Below the pieces are notes generated by a model. The model was not told the DNA's origin. It did no database searches and saw nothing but the letters and a program-made list of their open reading frames with translations. A stretch of 48,996 nucleotides of DNA from an uncultured delta proteobacterium (GTDB lineage Bacteria; Myxococcota_A; UBA9160; JAFDET01): positions 1-48,996 of the forward strand of contig CAMYLJ010000024.1 in assembly GCA_947259215.1 (NCBI GenBank). Reading direction: 5' to 3'. This document shows, in pieces, positions 34,835 to 43,782 of the stretch (the stretch's first letter is position 1; every line of letters begins with the position of its first letter). Both the position numbers and the translations under genes were made by a program.

Positions 34835-35878
34835 CCGGGAGGCGGGTGGACCGCCGAGGTCTTCGACCTGGCTGTGCTCCTCGAGGTCGTGGAGCGAAGT
34901 GCGGCGGCCCCGCAGGACGGCGAGGCCCAGCAGGGTCATGGTGACCCAGAAGACCGCGTGGGTGAGGGTCCCCACGGCCACGGCCGTGGACTCCCCCACC
35001 CCGAACAGGGCCAGGGCGGCCCGGCAGGCCAGGTGATAGGGCCCGAAGAAGCCCGGCGCAGAGGGGATGGCGACGGCGATGCCCACCGCCGTGAGCAGCA
35101 CGAAGGAGGCCGCCAGGGTACGGGAGGCCGAGCCCAGATCGACGTCCATGGCGACGAGACCCACATAGAACGGGATCACGGAGGCCACCCCCCAGATGAG
35201 CACCGAGTGGAGCGCGATCCAGAACAGGTGGCCGCCGCGGGAGATGGCCCCGAGGCCCCCGGCGAAGCTGCGCACCGCCGTGCCCAGGCGCACCGCCACC
35301 GGCTCGGACAGCGGGCGCACCACGGCCTCCACCGTGTTCGAGACCCGCGCCGGCCAGATCCGCAGGGCGACGACGAAGCCCATGGGAGCGGACAGGATGA
35401 GGAGCAGCGGCGCGCCCATGGCCAGGCCCCCCGAGCCGAGCCGGGCCGCCCCGTAGACCCCGATGATGCCGCCCACCATCACCAGGAACACCGCGCTGTC
35501 GATCACCCGCTCGAGCACCACGGTGCCGAAGAGCGCGGTCCCGTTCCGGCCGGTCTCGCGCGCCAGGTACCAGGCGCGGATCACCTCTCCCACGCGCAGC
35601 GGGATCAGGTTGTTGGCCATGAAGCCCACGGCGGTGGCCCGGAACAGCGGTCCCGTCTCGATGGGAGCGATCGGATCGGTGAGGTGGCGCCAGCGCAGGG
35701 CGCGCAGGTAGATCGACAGCACGTACCAGGGCGCGGAACCCAGGATGAGCAGCGGCCAGTTGGCGCGCGCCATGGTGCGGCCCACCGTGCCGAAGTCGAC
35801 GCCCCGCAGCGCAAGCCACAGGCAGACGACGGTCACGGCCAGTCCGATCAGGACACGCGGGTCTCGCAGCCGCTTCAT
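34832..35878 (-). CDS. YbhN/AglD-like (UPF0104) membrane protein
   Basis: The product is 348 residues with about eight membrane segments. Signatures of the family are present: ALRGVDFGTVGRTMARANW, then YVLSIYLRALRWRHLTDPIA, and GFMANNLIPLRVGEVIRAWY. AIPSAPGFFGPYHLACRAAL comes near the end. The family includes lysylphosphatidylglycerol synthase flippase-type domains of mostly unknown function. The ATG overlaps the ribF stop by 4 bases. Its stop codon forms part of the pilB promoter. A lipid or glycolipid transport role is inferred. Confidence 0.8.
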   Translation of the reverse strand: MKRLRDPRVLIGLAVTVVCLWLALRGVDFGTVGRTMARANWPLLILGSAPWYVLSIYLRALRWRHLTDPIAPIETGPLFRATAVGFMANNLIPLRVGEVIRAWYLARETGRNGTALFGTVVLERVIDSAVFLVMVGGIIGVYGAARLGSGGLAMGAPLLLILSAPMGFVVALRIWPARVSNTVEAVVRPLSEPVAVRLGTAVRSFAGGLGAISRGGHLFWIALHSVLIWGVASVIPFYVGLVAMDVDLGSASRTLAASFVLLTAVGIAVAIPSAPGFFGPYHLACRAALALFGVGESTAVAVGTLTHAVFWVTMTLLGLAVLRGRRTSLHDLEEHSQVEDLGGPPASR

Positions 35879-36828
35879 TCCAGCTCCTGGAGCAGGCGCC
35901 GGGCCTCACTCGCATCGTTCGCGATCTGGTGCCTCAGGGCTTCGACGTCGGGGAACTTGCGCTCTGCGCGCAGGCGCCGCACGAACGAGAGCTCCACCTC
36001 GCGGCCGTAGACGTCCTCATCGAAATCCAGCAGGTGTGCCTCCGCCACCAGGCCCCGGTCCGTCTCGAAAGTGGGCCGGCGCCCCACATTGGTGACGGCA
36101 CGAAAGCGACTCCCGACCTCGGGCCGGCCCTCATCGAGGAAGCGCAGGAACCCGGCATAGACGCCCGCCGCGGGAAGGATATCGTTCTCCGGCTCGAGGT
36201 TCGCCGTGGGAAAGCCGATGCTGTGACCCCGGCGGTCGCCCTCCCCCACCTTCCCCCGCACCGTGTAGGGCCGATCCAGCAGCAGGGTCGCCTCAGCGAC
36301 CCGCCCGTCCGCCAGCAGGGCCCGGATCCGGCTGGAGTTCACGTCCTGCCCTTCGACGGTGACCTCCGGAATGATGGTCACCGAAAAGCCGAGATGCGGA
36401 CCCAGCTCCGCCAGCAGCCGCATGGAGCCCTCGCGGTCCTTGCCGAAGTGAAAATCGTAGCCCACGTACACCTCGACGGGTCGGATGCGCGCGTGGATGT
36501 AGTCGCGCACGAACCGCTCGGGAGACAGGCTGGCGAAGGCGCGGTCGAAGGGCTCGACCACCACCACGTCCACGCCCAGCGCCTCCAGGCGCTCGAGCTT
36601 CTGTGCCGGGGTCGTGAGCAACCCGGGCGCGCGGCCGGGCTGGAGCACCTTGCGCGGATGCGGCTCGAAGGTGTAGACGACCGATTCGCCGGCGCGCTCC
36701 CGGGCGCGCGTCGTCACGGTTTCCATGATGGCGCGATGCCCGCGATGGACCCCGTCGAAGTTCCCGATGGTCAACACCGGCGAGACCAGCTCGCGCCCGA
36801 TCGCAGCGCTTCCGGATGCCACGAGCAA
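35875..36828 (-). CDS. ribF: bifunctional riboflavin kinase/FMN adenylyltransferase
   Basis: The product is 317 residues. The N-terminal nucleotidyltransferase has LTIGNFDGVHRGHRAIM and FEPHPRKVLQPGRAPG, YVGYDFHFGKDREGSM and VNSSRIRALLADG. The C-terminal kinase domain has GKVGEGDRRGHSIGFPTANL, then GVYAGFLRFLD and VTNVGRRPTF. It makes FMN and FAD from riboflavin. The start is TTG 36828, backed by GAGGGA eight bases upstream; GTG 36822 is a weaker option. It starts 16 bases from the divergent LptF/G-like gene and overlaps the next gene by 4 bases. Confidence 0.95.
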   Translation of the reverse strand: MLVASGSAAIGRELVSPVLTIGNFDGVHRGHRAIMETVTTRARERAGESVVYTFEPHPRKVLQPGRAPGLLTTPAQKLERLEALGVDVVVVEPFDRAFASLSPERFVRDYIHARIRPVEVYVGYDFHFGKDREGSMRLLAELGPHLGFSVTIIPEVTVEGQDVNSSRIRALLADGRVAEATLLLDRPYTVRGKVGEGDRRGHSIGFPTANLEPENDILPAAGVYAGFLRFLDEGRPEVGSRFRAVTNVGRRPTFETDRGLVAEAHLLDFDEDVYGREVELSFVRRLRAERKFPDVEALRHQIANDASEARRLLQELE

Positions 36829-36844
36829 TGCTAGGTTCCCTCGG

Positions 36845-37924
36845 GTGCGGATCCTATCGCGCTACCTCCTCGCGCGCTTCCTGAGCTGGTTCGCGATCAT
36901 CCTGGTCGTGCTGCTCGGCGGCGTGCTGATCGCCGAGATGCTGCTGCACCTGGACGACCTCTCCCGTGCAGCCGATGGCGTCGGCGAGGCCGTGCGCTTC
37001 CTGGTGGTGAAGGTCTGCGCCTACTACCTGCCTTCGCTGCTGTCCATGGCGGCCTTCATCGCCGCCTTCATGAGCATGGGGCTGGCGGCGCGCTGGCTGG
37101 AGGTGACCGCCGCCAAGGCGGGCGGGGTCTCGCCCCTGCGACTGGCGGTCCCGGTGCTGACCGCGGCCGCCGCGCTCTCGCTGGTGGCCCTGATCGTGAA
37201 CGAGACCATCGTGATCCGCTCCGAGCGCGCCTGGCGGCGCCACGAGTCCGGTGCCAGCGGCGACGAGATGGAGTTCCGCCGCGGCTCGTTCTGGCACCAC
37301 ACGGGAAACACCATCTTCAACGTGGGCGACGCGGACGCCGCCACCCGGACCATCCACAACGTCACGATCTTCCAGCTCGACGACGAAGGCCGGCTCCTGA
37401 GCCGCATCGACGCCACGGTGGGGAAGATGCTCGACGCCGAGCTCGAGCTCTTCGACGCCACCGTGCGCCGCTTCCAGCCGCAGTCGCCCCTCGAGCCGCC
37501 CGCGCGCCAGTGGCAGCAGCGCATGCGGCTCGAGACCGACGCGCGCGCCGACCCGACCCTGCTGGAGGCCGACCCGGCCACCCTGTCCCTGGCGAACCTC
37601 GCCGGCTACATCGGCGAACGCGCGGAGCGCGGCGGCGACGTGGCGCGCCCCCGCGCCCTGTTCCACAAGCGGCTGACGGAGCCCGTGAGCGTGTTCCTGC
37701 TGGCGCTGCTGGCCGTGCCGTTCGCGCTGCGCGTCGAGACCACCCGCAGCCTGGCCGTCCAGGCCCTCGGAGGCGTGGTCCTGATGCTGGCGTTCTGGTT
37801 CGCGCGCGGCGGCGGCGTCGTGATCGCCCCGTCCGGAGCCCTGGCGGCGGCCGCCGCGCCCTGGGGCGTGGTGGCGCTCTTCGCCTCCTTCGGCGCCTTC
37901 CGCCTGGCCCGCGTCCCGCGCTAG
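36845..37924 (+). CDS. LptF/LptG (YjgP/YjgQ) family LPS-export permease
   Basis: The product is 359 residues. It starts RILSRYLLARFLSWFAIILV and has six or so membrane segments, with a soluble beta-rich domain at about 130-260 (jellyroll position). The C-terminal block FALRVETTRSLAVQALGGVV resembles the usual L-x-L/R-R-G-x-x segment. LptF and LptG form the transporter that extracts LPS from the inner membrane with LptB. Usually both genes are adjacent; only one is here, so which it is cannot be said. The start is GTG 36845. It converges on hflC; the two stop codons overlap in a CTAG. Confidence 0.8.
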   Translation: MRILSRYLLARFLSWFAIILVVLLGGVLIAEMLLHLDDLSRAADGVGEAVRFLVVKVCAYYLPSLLSMAAFIAAFMSMGLAARWLEVTAAKAGGVSPLRLAVPVLTAAAALSLVALIVNETIVIRSERAWRRHESGASGDEMEFRRGSFWHHTGNTIFNVGDADAATRTIHNVTIFQLDDEGRLLSRIDATVGKMLDAELELFDATVRRFQPQSPLEPPARQWQQRMRLETDARADPTLLEADPATLSLANLAGYIGERAERGGDVARPRALFHKRLTEPVSVFLLALLAVPFALRVETTRSLAVQALGGVVLMLAFWFARGGGVVIAPSGALAAAAAPWGVVALFASFGAFRLARVPR

Positions 37925-38850
37925 GGCGCCGGCGCAGACGCCGGGGCCGGGGCCGGCGTTCGCTTCCCATCCACGTCCGGGCTCTGCAAGGCGCGGAAGA
38001 ACGCGTGGCTCGGCGGCAGCACCATGGTGGTGCCCTCGCCGATGGTCTTGCGGTAGGCCTGGAGGCTGCGGACGAAGCCGTAGAACTCCGGATCCTCGTT
38101 GTAGGCGTCGGCGTAGATGGCCGCCGCGCCGGCGTCACCCTCGCCGCGCATCTTCTCCGAGTCTCGCCGCGCCTCGGCCACGGTGATGCGCGCGTCGCGA
38201 TCCGCCTCCGCGCGGATGGTGCGGCCGTCGGATTCGCCCTCGGCGCGGTACTTGCGCGCCAGCCGGTCGCGCTCCGCGCGCATGCGGGCGTAGACGTTCG
38301 CGATGGTCTTGTCCGGAAGCTCGGTGCGGTTGATCCGCACGTCCTTCACGTCGATCCCGTCGTCGGCCAGCTCCGCGCGCGCGCTCTCCGTGATCGCCAA
38401 CAGGATCTCCACGCGCGCATCGGTCAACAGCTCGGGGATGGTGCGCCGACCGATCTCTTCCTTCACGCCGGCGCCGATGGTGTCGTTGATCCGCTGCTCG
38501 GCGCGAGCCACGTCGTCCCGGAAGGCCTTGTAGAAGGCCTCGGGATCCGCGATCCGCCAGATCACGTAGTTGTCCACCACGATCCGCTCCTGGTCCCGGG
38601 TGGGCACCTCGCTCGAAGGCGTGTTCAGGTGCAGGAAGCGCGCGTCGAAGACCTTCACGTCCGTCAGCAACGGCAGCCGCCACCAGGCGCCGGGCTCGGT
38701 GCGCACCGCCACCGGGTTGCCGAAGAAGAGCACCATCTTCTGCTCGCCTTCGCGCGTGATGAGCATGGGTCCGATCCCCAGGCTCCCGGCCCAGGCCAGC
38801 GCTGCCAAGGCGGCGACGAATACCAGCAGCACGAAGAGCAGGCGCCTCAT
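37921..38850 (-). CDS. hflC: HflC, SPFH regulator of FtsH
   Basis: The product is 309 residues. One N-terminal membrane segment (LLFVLLVFVAALAALAWAGS) is followed by the SPFH/band-7 domain (TREGEQKMVLFFGNPVAVRT, PTRDQERIVVDNYVIWRIAD) and a coiled coil with KYRAEGESDGRTIRAEADRD. The end is VLPPSHAFFRAL, as in HflC. It forms a large ring with HflK that surrounds the FtsH protease. FtsH is not in this window. The ATG overlaps the hflK stop by 4 bases. Confidence 0.94.
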   Translation of the reverse strand: MRRLLFVLLVFVAALAALAWAGSLGIGPMLITREGEQKMVLFFGNPVAVRTEPGAWWRLPLLTDVKVFDARFLHLNTPSSEVPTRDQERIVVDNYVIWRIADPEAFYKAFRDDVARAEQRINDTIGAGVKEEIGRRTIPELLTDARVEILLAITESARAELADDGIDVKDVRINRTELPDKTIANVYARMRAERDRLARKYRAEGESDGRTIRAEADRDARITVAEARRDSEKMRGEGDAGAAAIYADAYNEDPEFYGFVRSLQAYRKTIGEGTTMVLPPSHAFFRALQSPDVDGKRTPAPAPASAPAP

Positions 38851-39866
38851 TGCGAACCCCCGGCGGCGGGTGCGGGCGGCGGCACCGGAGCGGGGGCGCG
38901 GGGCTCCTGGCCCAGCGGCAGGTAGGGGAGCAGGTTCGTGCCGGGCTCGATGATGACCTTCTGCACCCGCGGCATCACCTCTTCCATGGTTTCCAGGTAG
39001 AGACGCGTGCGCGTCACCTCGGGCGCCTTGCGGTACTCCACCAGCACGGCCGAGAAGCGCGCGGCTTCGCCCTCAGCCTCGGCGACCTTGGCGTCCCGGT
39101 ACCCCTGCGCCGCCTGCCGCAGCTCGGAGGCCTCGGCCTCCGCCTGGGGCAGGACCTCGTTGGCGTAGGCCTCGGCCTCGTTGCGCTTGCGGTCCTTGTC
39201 CTGGGCGGAGGCGATGACGTCGTCGAAGGCGTCCTGCACCTCGGGAGGGGGCTGCACCTCCGTCAGCTCCACGCGCTCCACCCGCAGCCCCGACTCGTAG
39301 CGATCGAGGATGTCCTGGAGCAGGTCCTTGGTCTGGCGCTGCACGTCCCCGCGCAGCTCCGACAGCACGCCGTCGATCGGGGTCTTGCCGATGATCTCGC
39401 GGATCGACGCCTGGGCGGTGTCGCGCAAGGTGGCGCGCGGGTCGGTGATCCGGTAGCGCGAACGGAAGGCGTCCTTGATCTTGTACTGCACCACGAAGCC
39501 CACGTGGGCGACGTTGTTGTCCTTGGTCTGGATCACGCCCTCGATCTGCTCCAGCTCCGACGCCTCGCTCTCTCCCGAGCGAAAGCCGAACTGCTCGCGC
39601 TCGATCAGGTCCACGCGCACGATGTCGTGGGCCTGGATGGGCGGCGGCAGGTGCCACTTGAGCCCGGGAGTCTCCACGGTGTTGGAGTAGCGCCCGAGGG
39701 TGAGGATGACCGCGTTCTCGCCGGGGTCGAGCTGGTAGAAGCCGAAATAGGCCCAGGCGACCAGCACGCCGAGCGACACGACCGTGAGCACCGCGTTGGC
39801 CAGGCGGCGTCCCACCTGGCCCTTGACCTCGTCGTCGGGAGGGAGGCTCTCCACGTCGCGCGCCAT
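38847..39866 (-). CDS. hflK: HflK, SPFH regulator of FtsH
   Basis: The product is 339 residues. A cytoplasmic start and one membrane segment (VLTVVSLGVLVAWAYFGFYQ) are followed by the SPFH domain (LDPGENAVILTLGRYSNTVE, PGLKWHLPPPI, GVIQTKDNNVAHVGFVVQYK). A coiled coil (KRNEAEAYANEVLPQAEAEA) and a Pro/Ala-rich tail complete it. It is shorter at the N-terminus than E. coli HflK, which has a Gly-rich start. It lies 3 bases after the slipin gene and overlaps hflC. Confidence 0.94.
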   Translation of the reverse strand: MARDVESLPPDDEVKGQVGRRLANAVLTVVSLGVLVAWAYFGFYQLDPGENAVILTLGRYSNTVETPGLKWHLPPPIQAHDIVRVDLIEREQFGFRSGESEASELEQIEGVIQTKDNNVAHVGFVVQYKIKDAFRSRYRITDPRATLRDTAQASIREIIGKTPIDGVLSELRGDVQRQTKDLLQDILDRYESGLRVERVELTEVQPPPEVQDAFDDVIASAQDKDRKRNEAEAYANEVLPQAEAEASELRQAAQGYRDAKVAEAEGEAARFSAVLVEYRKAPEVTRTRLYLETMEEVMPRVQKVIIEPGTNLLPYLPLGQEPRAPAPVPPPAPAAGGSQ

Positions 39867-39869
39867 CCG

Positions 39870-40649
39870 CTACCCCTGGCCTCCGCCACCACCGCCGCTT
39901 CGACCCGAGGAGTCGTAGAACGCTCTCATCATGTCGATCGGGATGGGGAAGGCGATGGTCGAATTGTTCTCGGTCGCGATCTCCGACAGGGTCTGGAGAT
40001 AGCGCAGCTGGAGCGCGGCCGGCTCGCCCCCGAGCACTCCGGCGGCATCCGCCAGGCGCTGCGCCGCCTGGAACTCGCCCTCGGCGTGGATGATCTTCGA
40101 GCGCTTCTCGCGCTCCGCCTCCGCCTGGCGCGCCATGGCCCGCTGCATGTCCGGCGGCAGGTCGATCTGCTTCACCTCCACCGAGCGCACCTTCACGCCC
40201 CAGGGCTCGGTCTGGAGATCGATGATCTCCTGGAGCTTGCGGTTGATGTCGTCGCGCTCCGCCAGGAGCTCGTCGAGCTCCGCCTGGCCGCAGATGCTGC
40301 GCAGGGTGGTCTGGGCCAGCTGGGACGTGCCGTAGAGGTAGTTCTCCACCTGGATCACGGCCTTCTCCGGGTGCAGCACCCGGAAGTAGAGCACGGCATT
40401 CACCTTGACCGATACGTTGTCGCGGGTGATGACCTCCTGGGAGGGCACGTCCATCACCACCTCGCGCAGGCTCACCACCGTGACCTGATCGATCACGGGG
40501 ATGCGGAAGTTCAGGCCCGCCTCCATCACGCGGTGGAAGCGGCCCAGCCGGAACACGACGCCGCGCTCGTACTCCTTGATGATCTTGATGCTGAGCGCGA
40601 TCAGCACCGCGGCGATCGCGATGACGATCAGGATCGATCCCGAGAACAT
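39870..40649 (-). CDS. slipin (stomatin-like SPFH protein)
   Basis: The product is 259 residues. A membrane hairpin ([19 protein letters not shown]) is followed by the stomatin-type band-7 domain: [20 protein letters not shown], then VDVP-like [18 protein letters not shown], and [20 protein letters not shown]. The Gly-rich tail is short. Slipins form membrane microdomains and typically pair with an NfeD protein, encoded 28 bases upstream. ATG 40649 is the likely start. Confidence 0.93.
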   Translation of the reverse strand: MFSGSILIVIAIAAVLIALSIKIIKEYERGVVFRLGRFHRVMEAGLNFRIPVIDQVTVVSLREVVMDVPSQEVITRDNVSVKVNAVLYFRVLHPEKAVIQVENYLYGTSQLAQTTLRSICGQAELDELLAERDDINRKLQEIIDLQTEPWGVKVRSVEVKQIDLPPDMQRAMARQAEAEREKRSKIIHAEGEFQAAQRLADAAGVLGGEPAALQLRYLQTLSEIATENNSTIAFPIPIDMMRAFYDSSGRSGGGGGGQG

Positions 40650-40677
40650 GTCCCCTCCTATCCGGCTCCGGCCGAAC

Positions 40678-41991
40678 TCAGTCCTGTGAAGCAGCGCGCC
40701 GCACGCGCAGCCGCATGCCCTCGACGGCCGTCACCTCGACGGCCTCGCCGACCGCCACGTCTGCGTCGGCGCGCGCGTTCCAATACTCGCCCCGCACGAA
40801 GACCGAGCCCTCGGGATCGAGGGCGGTGTCCGCGCGACCCACCAGTCCTACCAGCTCGTAGGTGCCCGCCACCTGGGGCCTCAGCATGCCACGGGCCACG
40901 GCGTAGACCACGATCGCCGCAAAGGCCGCCAGGGTGCCCACCGCCGGCACCAGCACGGACCAGAACGAGACGTTGAGGTCGCTGACTTCGGGCACGTCGA
41001 AGATCATGGAGCCGCCGAAGAGCAGGCAGGCGACGCCGGCGGCGAACAGCAGACCGTAGGACGTGATGAAGATCTCGGCCGCGAACAGCCCCATGCCGGC
41101 CAGCAGGAAGAACAGCCCGAGCCACGAGAACGGGATGATCTGCAACGACACGAAGCCCAGCACCAGGCAGACCAGGCCCGCAGCGCCGGGCACGATGGCT
41201 CCGGGCTGCGTGAACTCCACGTACAGGCCCAGCATCCCGGCCAGGATCAGCAGGGTGGCGATGTCCGGCGAGGCCAGCACGTTCAGGAAGCGACCGAGGG
41301 CACTCATCTCCAGCTCGACGAGCTGCGCGCCTACCACGTCCAGGGTGCGGGTCTCGCCAACGACCTCGATCTCACGCCCCTGGATGGCCTCGAAGAGCTC
41401 GGCCTGGCTGTCGGCCACCAGGTCGATCACCCCGAGCTCCAGGGCCTCGTCCTGGGCGATGGCCACCGATTCGCGCACGGCCTTGATCGCCCACTCCACG
41501 TTGCGGTCGCGGGCCTTGGCGATCGACTCGATGAAGGCCGTCATGAAGTTCTCGGCCTTCTCGGCGGCGTAGTCGCGCTTGGCTTCCTCGTCGTCGTCGC
41601 CGCCTCCTCCGCCACCGATCGACACGGGGTGGGCGGCGCCGATGCTCGTGCCCGGCGCCATGGCCGCCACGTGCCCGGCCAGGGTGATGAACGTGCCCGC
41701 CGAGCCCGCCCAGGCGCCGTGGGGCGACACGTAGACGATCACCGGCACCCGCGCGTTCAGCATGGCCTGGATGATGTCCTTGGTGGACGACACCAGGCCG
41801 CCCGGCGTATCGAGCAGCAGCAGCAGTGCCTCGGCACCATCCTGCTCGCTCTGCTCGATCGCCTTCATCAGGTAGTCGGCCACGGCCGGATTGATGGAGC
41901 CGTCCACCGTCGCCACGTTGACGTGCCCGCCGCGCGCCGGCAGGGCCAGGACCAGGACGACGGCGGCGAGCGCCGGCGCGAGACGGCTCAT
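40678..41991 (-). CDS. long NfeD (ClpP-class membrane serine protease)
   Basis: The product is 437 residues. A signal peptide leads into a ClpP-like protease domain (about 25-220): [20 protein letters not shown], then catalytic Ser in [17 protein letters not shown] and catalytic Lys in [11 protein letters not shown]. Three or four membrane segments follow (about 265-370), then a C-terminal OB-like NfeD domain ([20 protein letters not shown]). Long NfeD proteases cleave stomatin-type partners, and the slipin gene follows. ATG 41991 overlaps the coaBC stop by 4 bases. A Gly/Asp insert ([11 protein letters not shown]) lies before the active Lys. Confidence 0.93.
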   Translation of the reverse strand: MSRLAPALAAVVLVLALPARGGHVNVATVDGSINPAVADYLMKAIEQSEQDGAEALLLLLDTPGGLVSSTKDIIQAMLNARVPVIVYVSPHGAWAGSAGTFITLAGHVAAMAPGTSIGAAHPVSIGGGGGGDDDEEAKRDYAAEKAENFMTAFIESIAKARDRNVEWAIKAVRESVAIAQDEALELGVIDLVADSQAELFEAIQGREIEVVGETRTLDVVGAQLVELEMSALGRFLNVLASPDIATLLILAGMLGLYVEFTQPGAIVPGAAGLVCLVLGFVSLQIIPFSWLGLFFLLAGMGLFAAEIFITSYGLLFAAGVACLLFGGSMIFDVPEVSDLNVSFWSVLVPAVGTLAAFAAIVVYAVARGMLRPQVAGTYELVGLVGRADTALDPEGSVFVRGEYWNARADADVAVGEAVEVTAVEGMRLRVRRAASQD

Positions 41992-43196
41992 GCGCCGCTC
42001 CCCAGGAGCTTCTCCACCCGATCCCACAGCCGCGCCGCCACCTCGCTCTTGGACAGCAGCGGCAGCTCCTCCACGTCGCCCCCGGGCCAGACGAAGGACA
42101 CGGCGTTGCTGTCGCTGTCGAAGCCCGCGTCCGCGCGCGAGACGTCGTTGGCGACCAGCAGGTCGCAGCCCTTGCGCTCCAGCTTGCGCTGCGCGGCGGC
42201 CAGGACGTCGCGACTCTCGGCGGCGAAGCCCACCACCACGCCGCGGCCGGGTCGGCGCGAAGCCTCGGCCAGGATGTCCGGGTTGCGCACCAGCGCCAGG
42301 GTCGGCGCGGCGTCCTCGGGCAGGTCTTCCTTCTTGATCTTGTGCTCCGCCCGCTCCGCGGGCCGGAAGTCCGCCACGGCCGCGGCCATCACCAGCGCGT
42401 CGGCCCGCGGCAGCTCGGCGAAGACCGCCTCGCGCATCTCGAGCGCGGTCTCGACGTCCAGCCGCCGCACGCCGGCCGGCGTGGCGAGCCCGCCCGGCCC
42501 CGCGACCAGCACCACCTCCGCGCCGCGCCGTGCGGCCTCGGCCGCCACGGCGAAGCCCATCTTTCCGGAGGATCGGTTCGTGAGGGCGCGCACCGTGTCC
42601 AGGGGCTCGCGCGTGCCGCCGGCGGTCACCACCACGCGGCGGCCGGCCAGGCTCGCTGGCCCCAGCGCCAGCCGCACGCTCGCGGCGATCTCCGCCGGCT
42701 CGGCCATGCGGCCCTCGCCCTCCCAGCCGCAGGCCAGCGGCCCGGACGCGGGCCCCACGAACAGGACGCCGCGGCCCCGCAGGCTCTCGACGTTGGCGCG
42801 GGTGGCCGGGTGCGCCCACATGTTCACGTTCATGGCCGGCGCCACCAGCACCGGAGCGCGGGTCGCGAGCAGCAGCGTCGTCACCAGGTCGTCGGCCAGG
42901 CCATGGGCCATGCGGGCCAGCACGTGCGCGGTGGCCGGAGCCACGACGACCAGGTCCGCCCAGTCCGCCAGCGCGATGTGGTCGATCTCGCCCTCCTGCT
43001 CGGCGTCGAAGAGCTCCGCGCGCACGCGGGAGCCGGACAGCGTCTGGAGGGCCAGCGGGCTCACGAACTCGGCCGCCGAACGGGTCAGGACGCAGCGCAC
43101 CTCGTGCCCATCCGCGCGCAGGGCGCGGACCAGCTCGGGCACCTTGTAGGCCGCGATCCCGCCGCTGACTGCCAGCAGCACTCGCCGGTGATCCAT
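41988..43196 (-). CDS. coaBC: bifunctional phosphopantothenoylcysteine decarboxylase/synthase
   Basis: The product is 402 residues. The CoaC half has the FMN-binding start LLAVSGGIAAYKVPELVRAL, then APAMNVNMW and ACGWEGEGRM. The CoaB half begins near GRRVVVTAGGTREPLDTVRA, then NRSSGKMGFAVA and KIKKED. It makes 4'-phosphopantetheine in CoA synthesis. ATG 43196 has no strong ribosome site. It starts the coaBC-nfeD-slipin-hflK-hflC run. The coaD gene, for the next CoA step, lies 82 bases upstream. Confidence 0.96.
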   Translation of the reverse strand: MDHRRVLLAVSGGIAAYKVPELVRALRADGHEVRCVLTRSAAEFVSPLALQTLSGSRVRAELFDAEQEGEIDHIALADWADLVVVAPATAHVLARMAHGLADDLVTTLLLATRAPVLVAPAMNVNMWAHPATRANVESLRGRGVLFVGPASGPLACGWEGEGRMAEPAEIAASVRLALGPASLAGRRVVVTAGGTREPLDTVRALTNRSSGKMGFAVAAEAARRGAEVVLVAGPGGLATPAGVRRLDVETALEMREAVFAELPRADALVMAAAVADFRPAERAEHKIKKEDLPEDAAPTLALVRNPDILAEASRRPGRGVVVGFAAESRDVLAAAQRKLERKGCDLLVANDVSRADAGFDSDSNAVSFVWPGGDVEELPLLSKSEVAARLWDRVEKLLGSGA

Positions 43197-43208
43197 GGTT
43201 CGTCCACC

Positions 43209-43229
43209 AAAAAAACCTGAAGTATTCAG
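43209..43229 (-). terminator. weak AT-type terminator between coaD and coaBC
   Basis: On the minus strand CTGAA-TAC-TTCAG is followed by G and seven T residues. The 5-base stem is weak, but the T run is the longest in this GC-rich window. It lies 12 bases before the coaBC start, so some coaD transcripts may end here. An AT-rich promoter region is an alternative reading. Confidence 0.35.
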
Positions 43230-43278
43230 ACTTTATCCGTCCGCAGCCGGGCCGTCCACGCGCCCCCCCAAGGCCGGC

Positions 43279-43782
43279 TCAGGGCCTTCCGAGCTTCTCC
43301 CGCAGGCGCTTCGCCACCAGCGGCGGCACGAAGTCGCTGACGTCGCCGCCGAAGCGGATCAGCTCCTTCAGCCGCGACGAGCTCACGTAGAAGTACTTCT
43401 GGCTCGTCATCATGAAGATCGTCTCGAGGTCGGGATAGAGGTGCTTGTTCATCAGCGCCATCTCGAACTCGTACTCGAAGTCCGACATGGCCCGCAGGCC
43501 GCGCACCACCACCCGCGCGCCGATGCGCTGGGCGTAATCCACCAGCAGCCCCTCCATCAGGTCGATCCGGATGCCCGGGAGGTCGCCGACCACCTCCTTC
43601 AGGATGGCCACCCGTTCTTCGGGATCGAAGAGACCCTGCTTGGACACGTTCGTGGCCACCGCCACCACCAGCTCGTCGAAGACCGAGCGGGCCCGCTCCA
43701 GGATGTCCAGGTGTCCGTTCGTCACGGGATCGAAGCTCGCCGGGAAGACCGCCAGCGGGCTGCCGCCGGAACGCGCGCTCAT
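43279..43782 (-). CDS. coaD: phosphopantetheine adenylyltransferase
   Basis: The product is 167 residues, normal for CoaD. The nucleotidyltransferase motif is FPASFDPVTNGHLDILERA. IRIDLMEGLLVDYAQRIGA, VVRGLRAMSDFEYEFEMALM and YFYVSSSRLKELIRFGGDV are typical. It makes dephospho-CoA. The ATG overlaps the rsmD stop by 4 bases, and rsmD-coaD is a common pair. Confidence 0.97.
   Translation of the reverse strand: MSARSGGSPLAVFPASFDPVTNGHLDILERARSVFDELVVAVATNVSKQGLFDPEERVAILKEVVGDLPGIRIDLMEGLLVDYAQRIGARVVVRGLRAMSDFEYEFEMALMNKHLYPDLETIFMMTSQKYFYVSSSRLKELIRFGGDVSDFVPPLVAKRLREKLGRP

Noticed and set aside
43197-43278. Sigma-28-like box (ACGGATAA) before coaBC
   Set aside because: There are two mismatches in the -10 box and no TCAA/TAAA at the needed distance.
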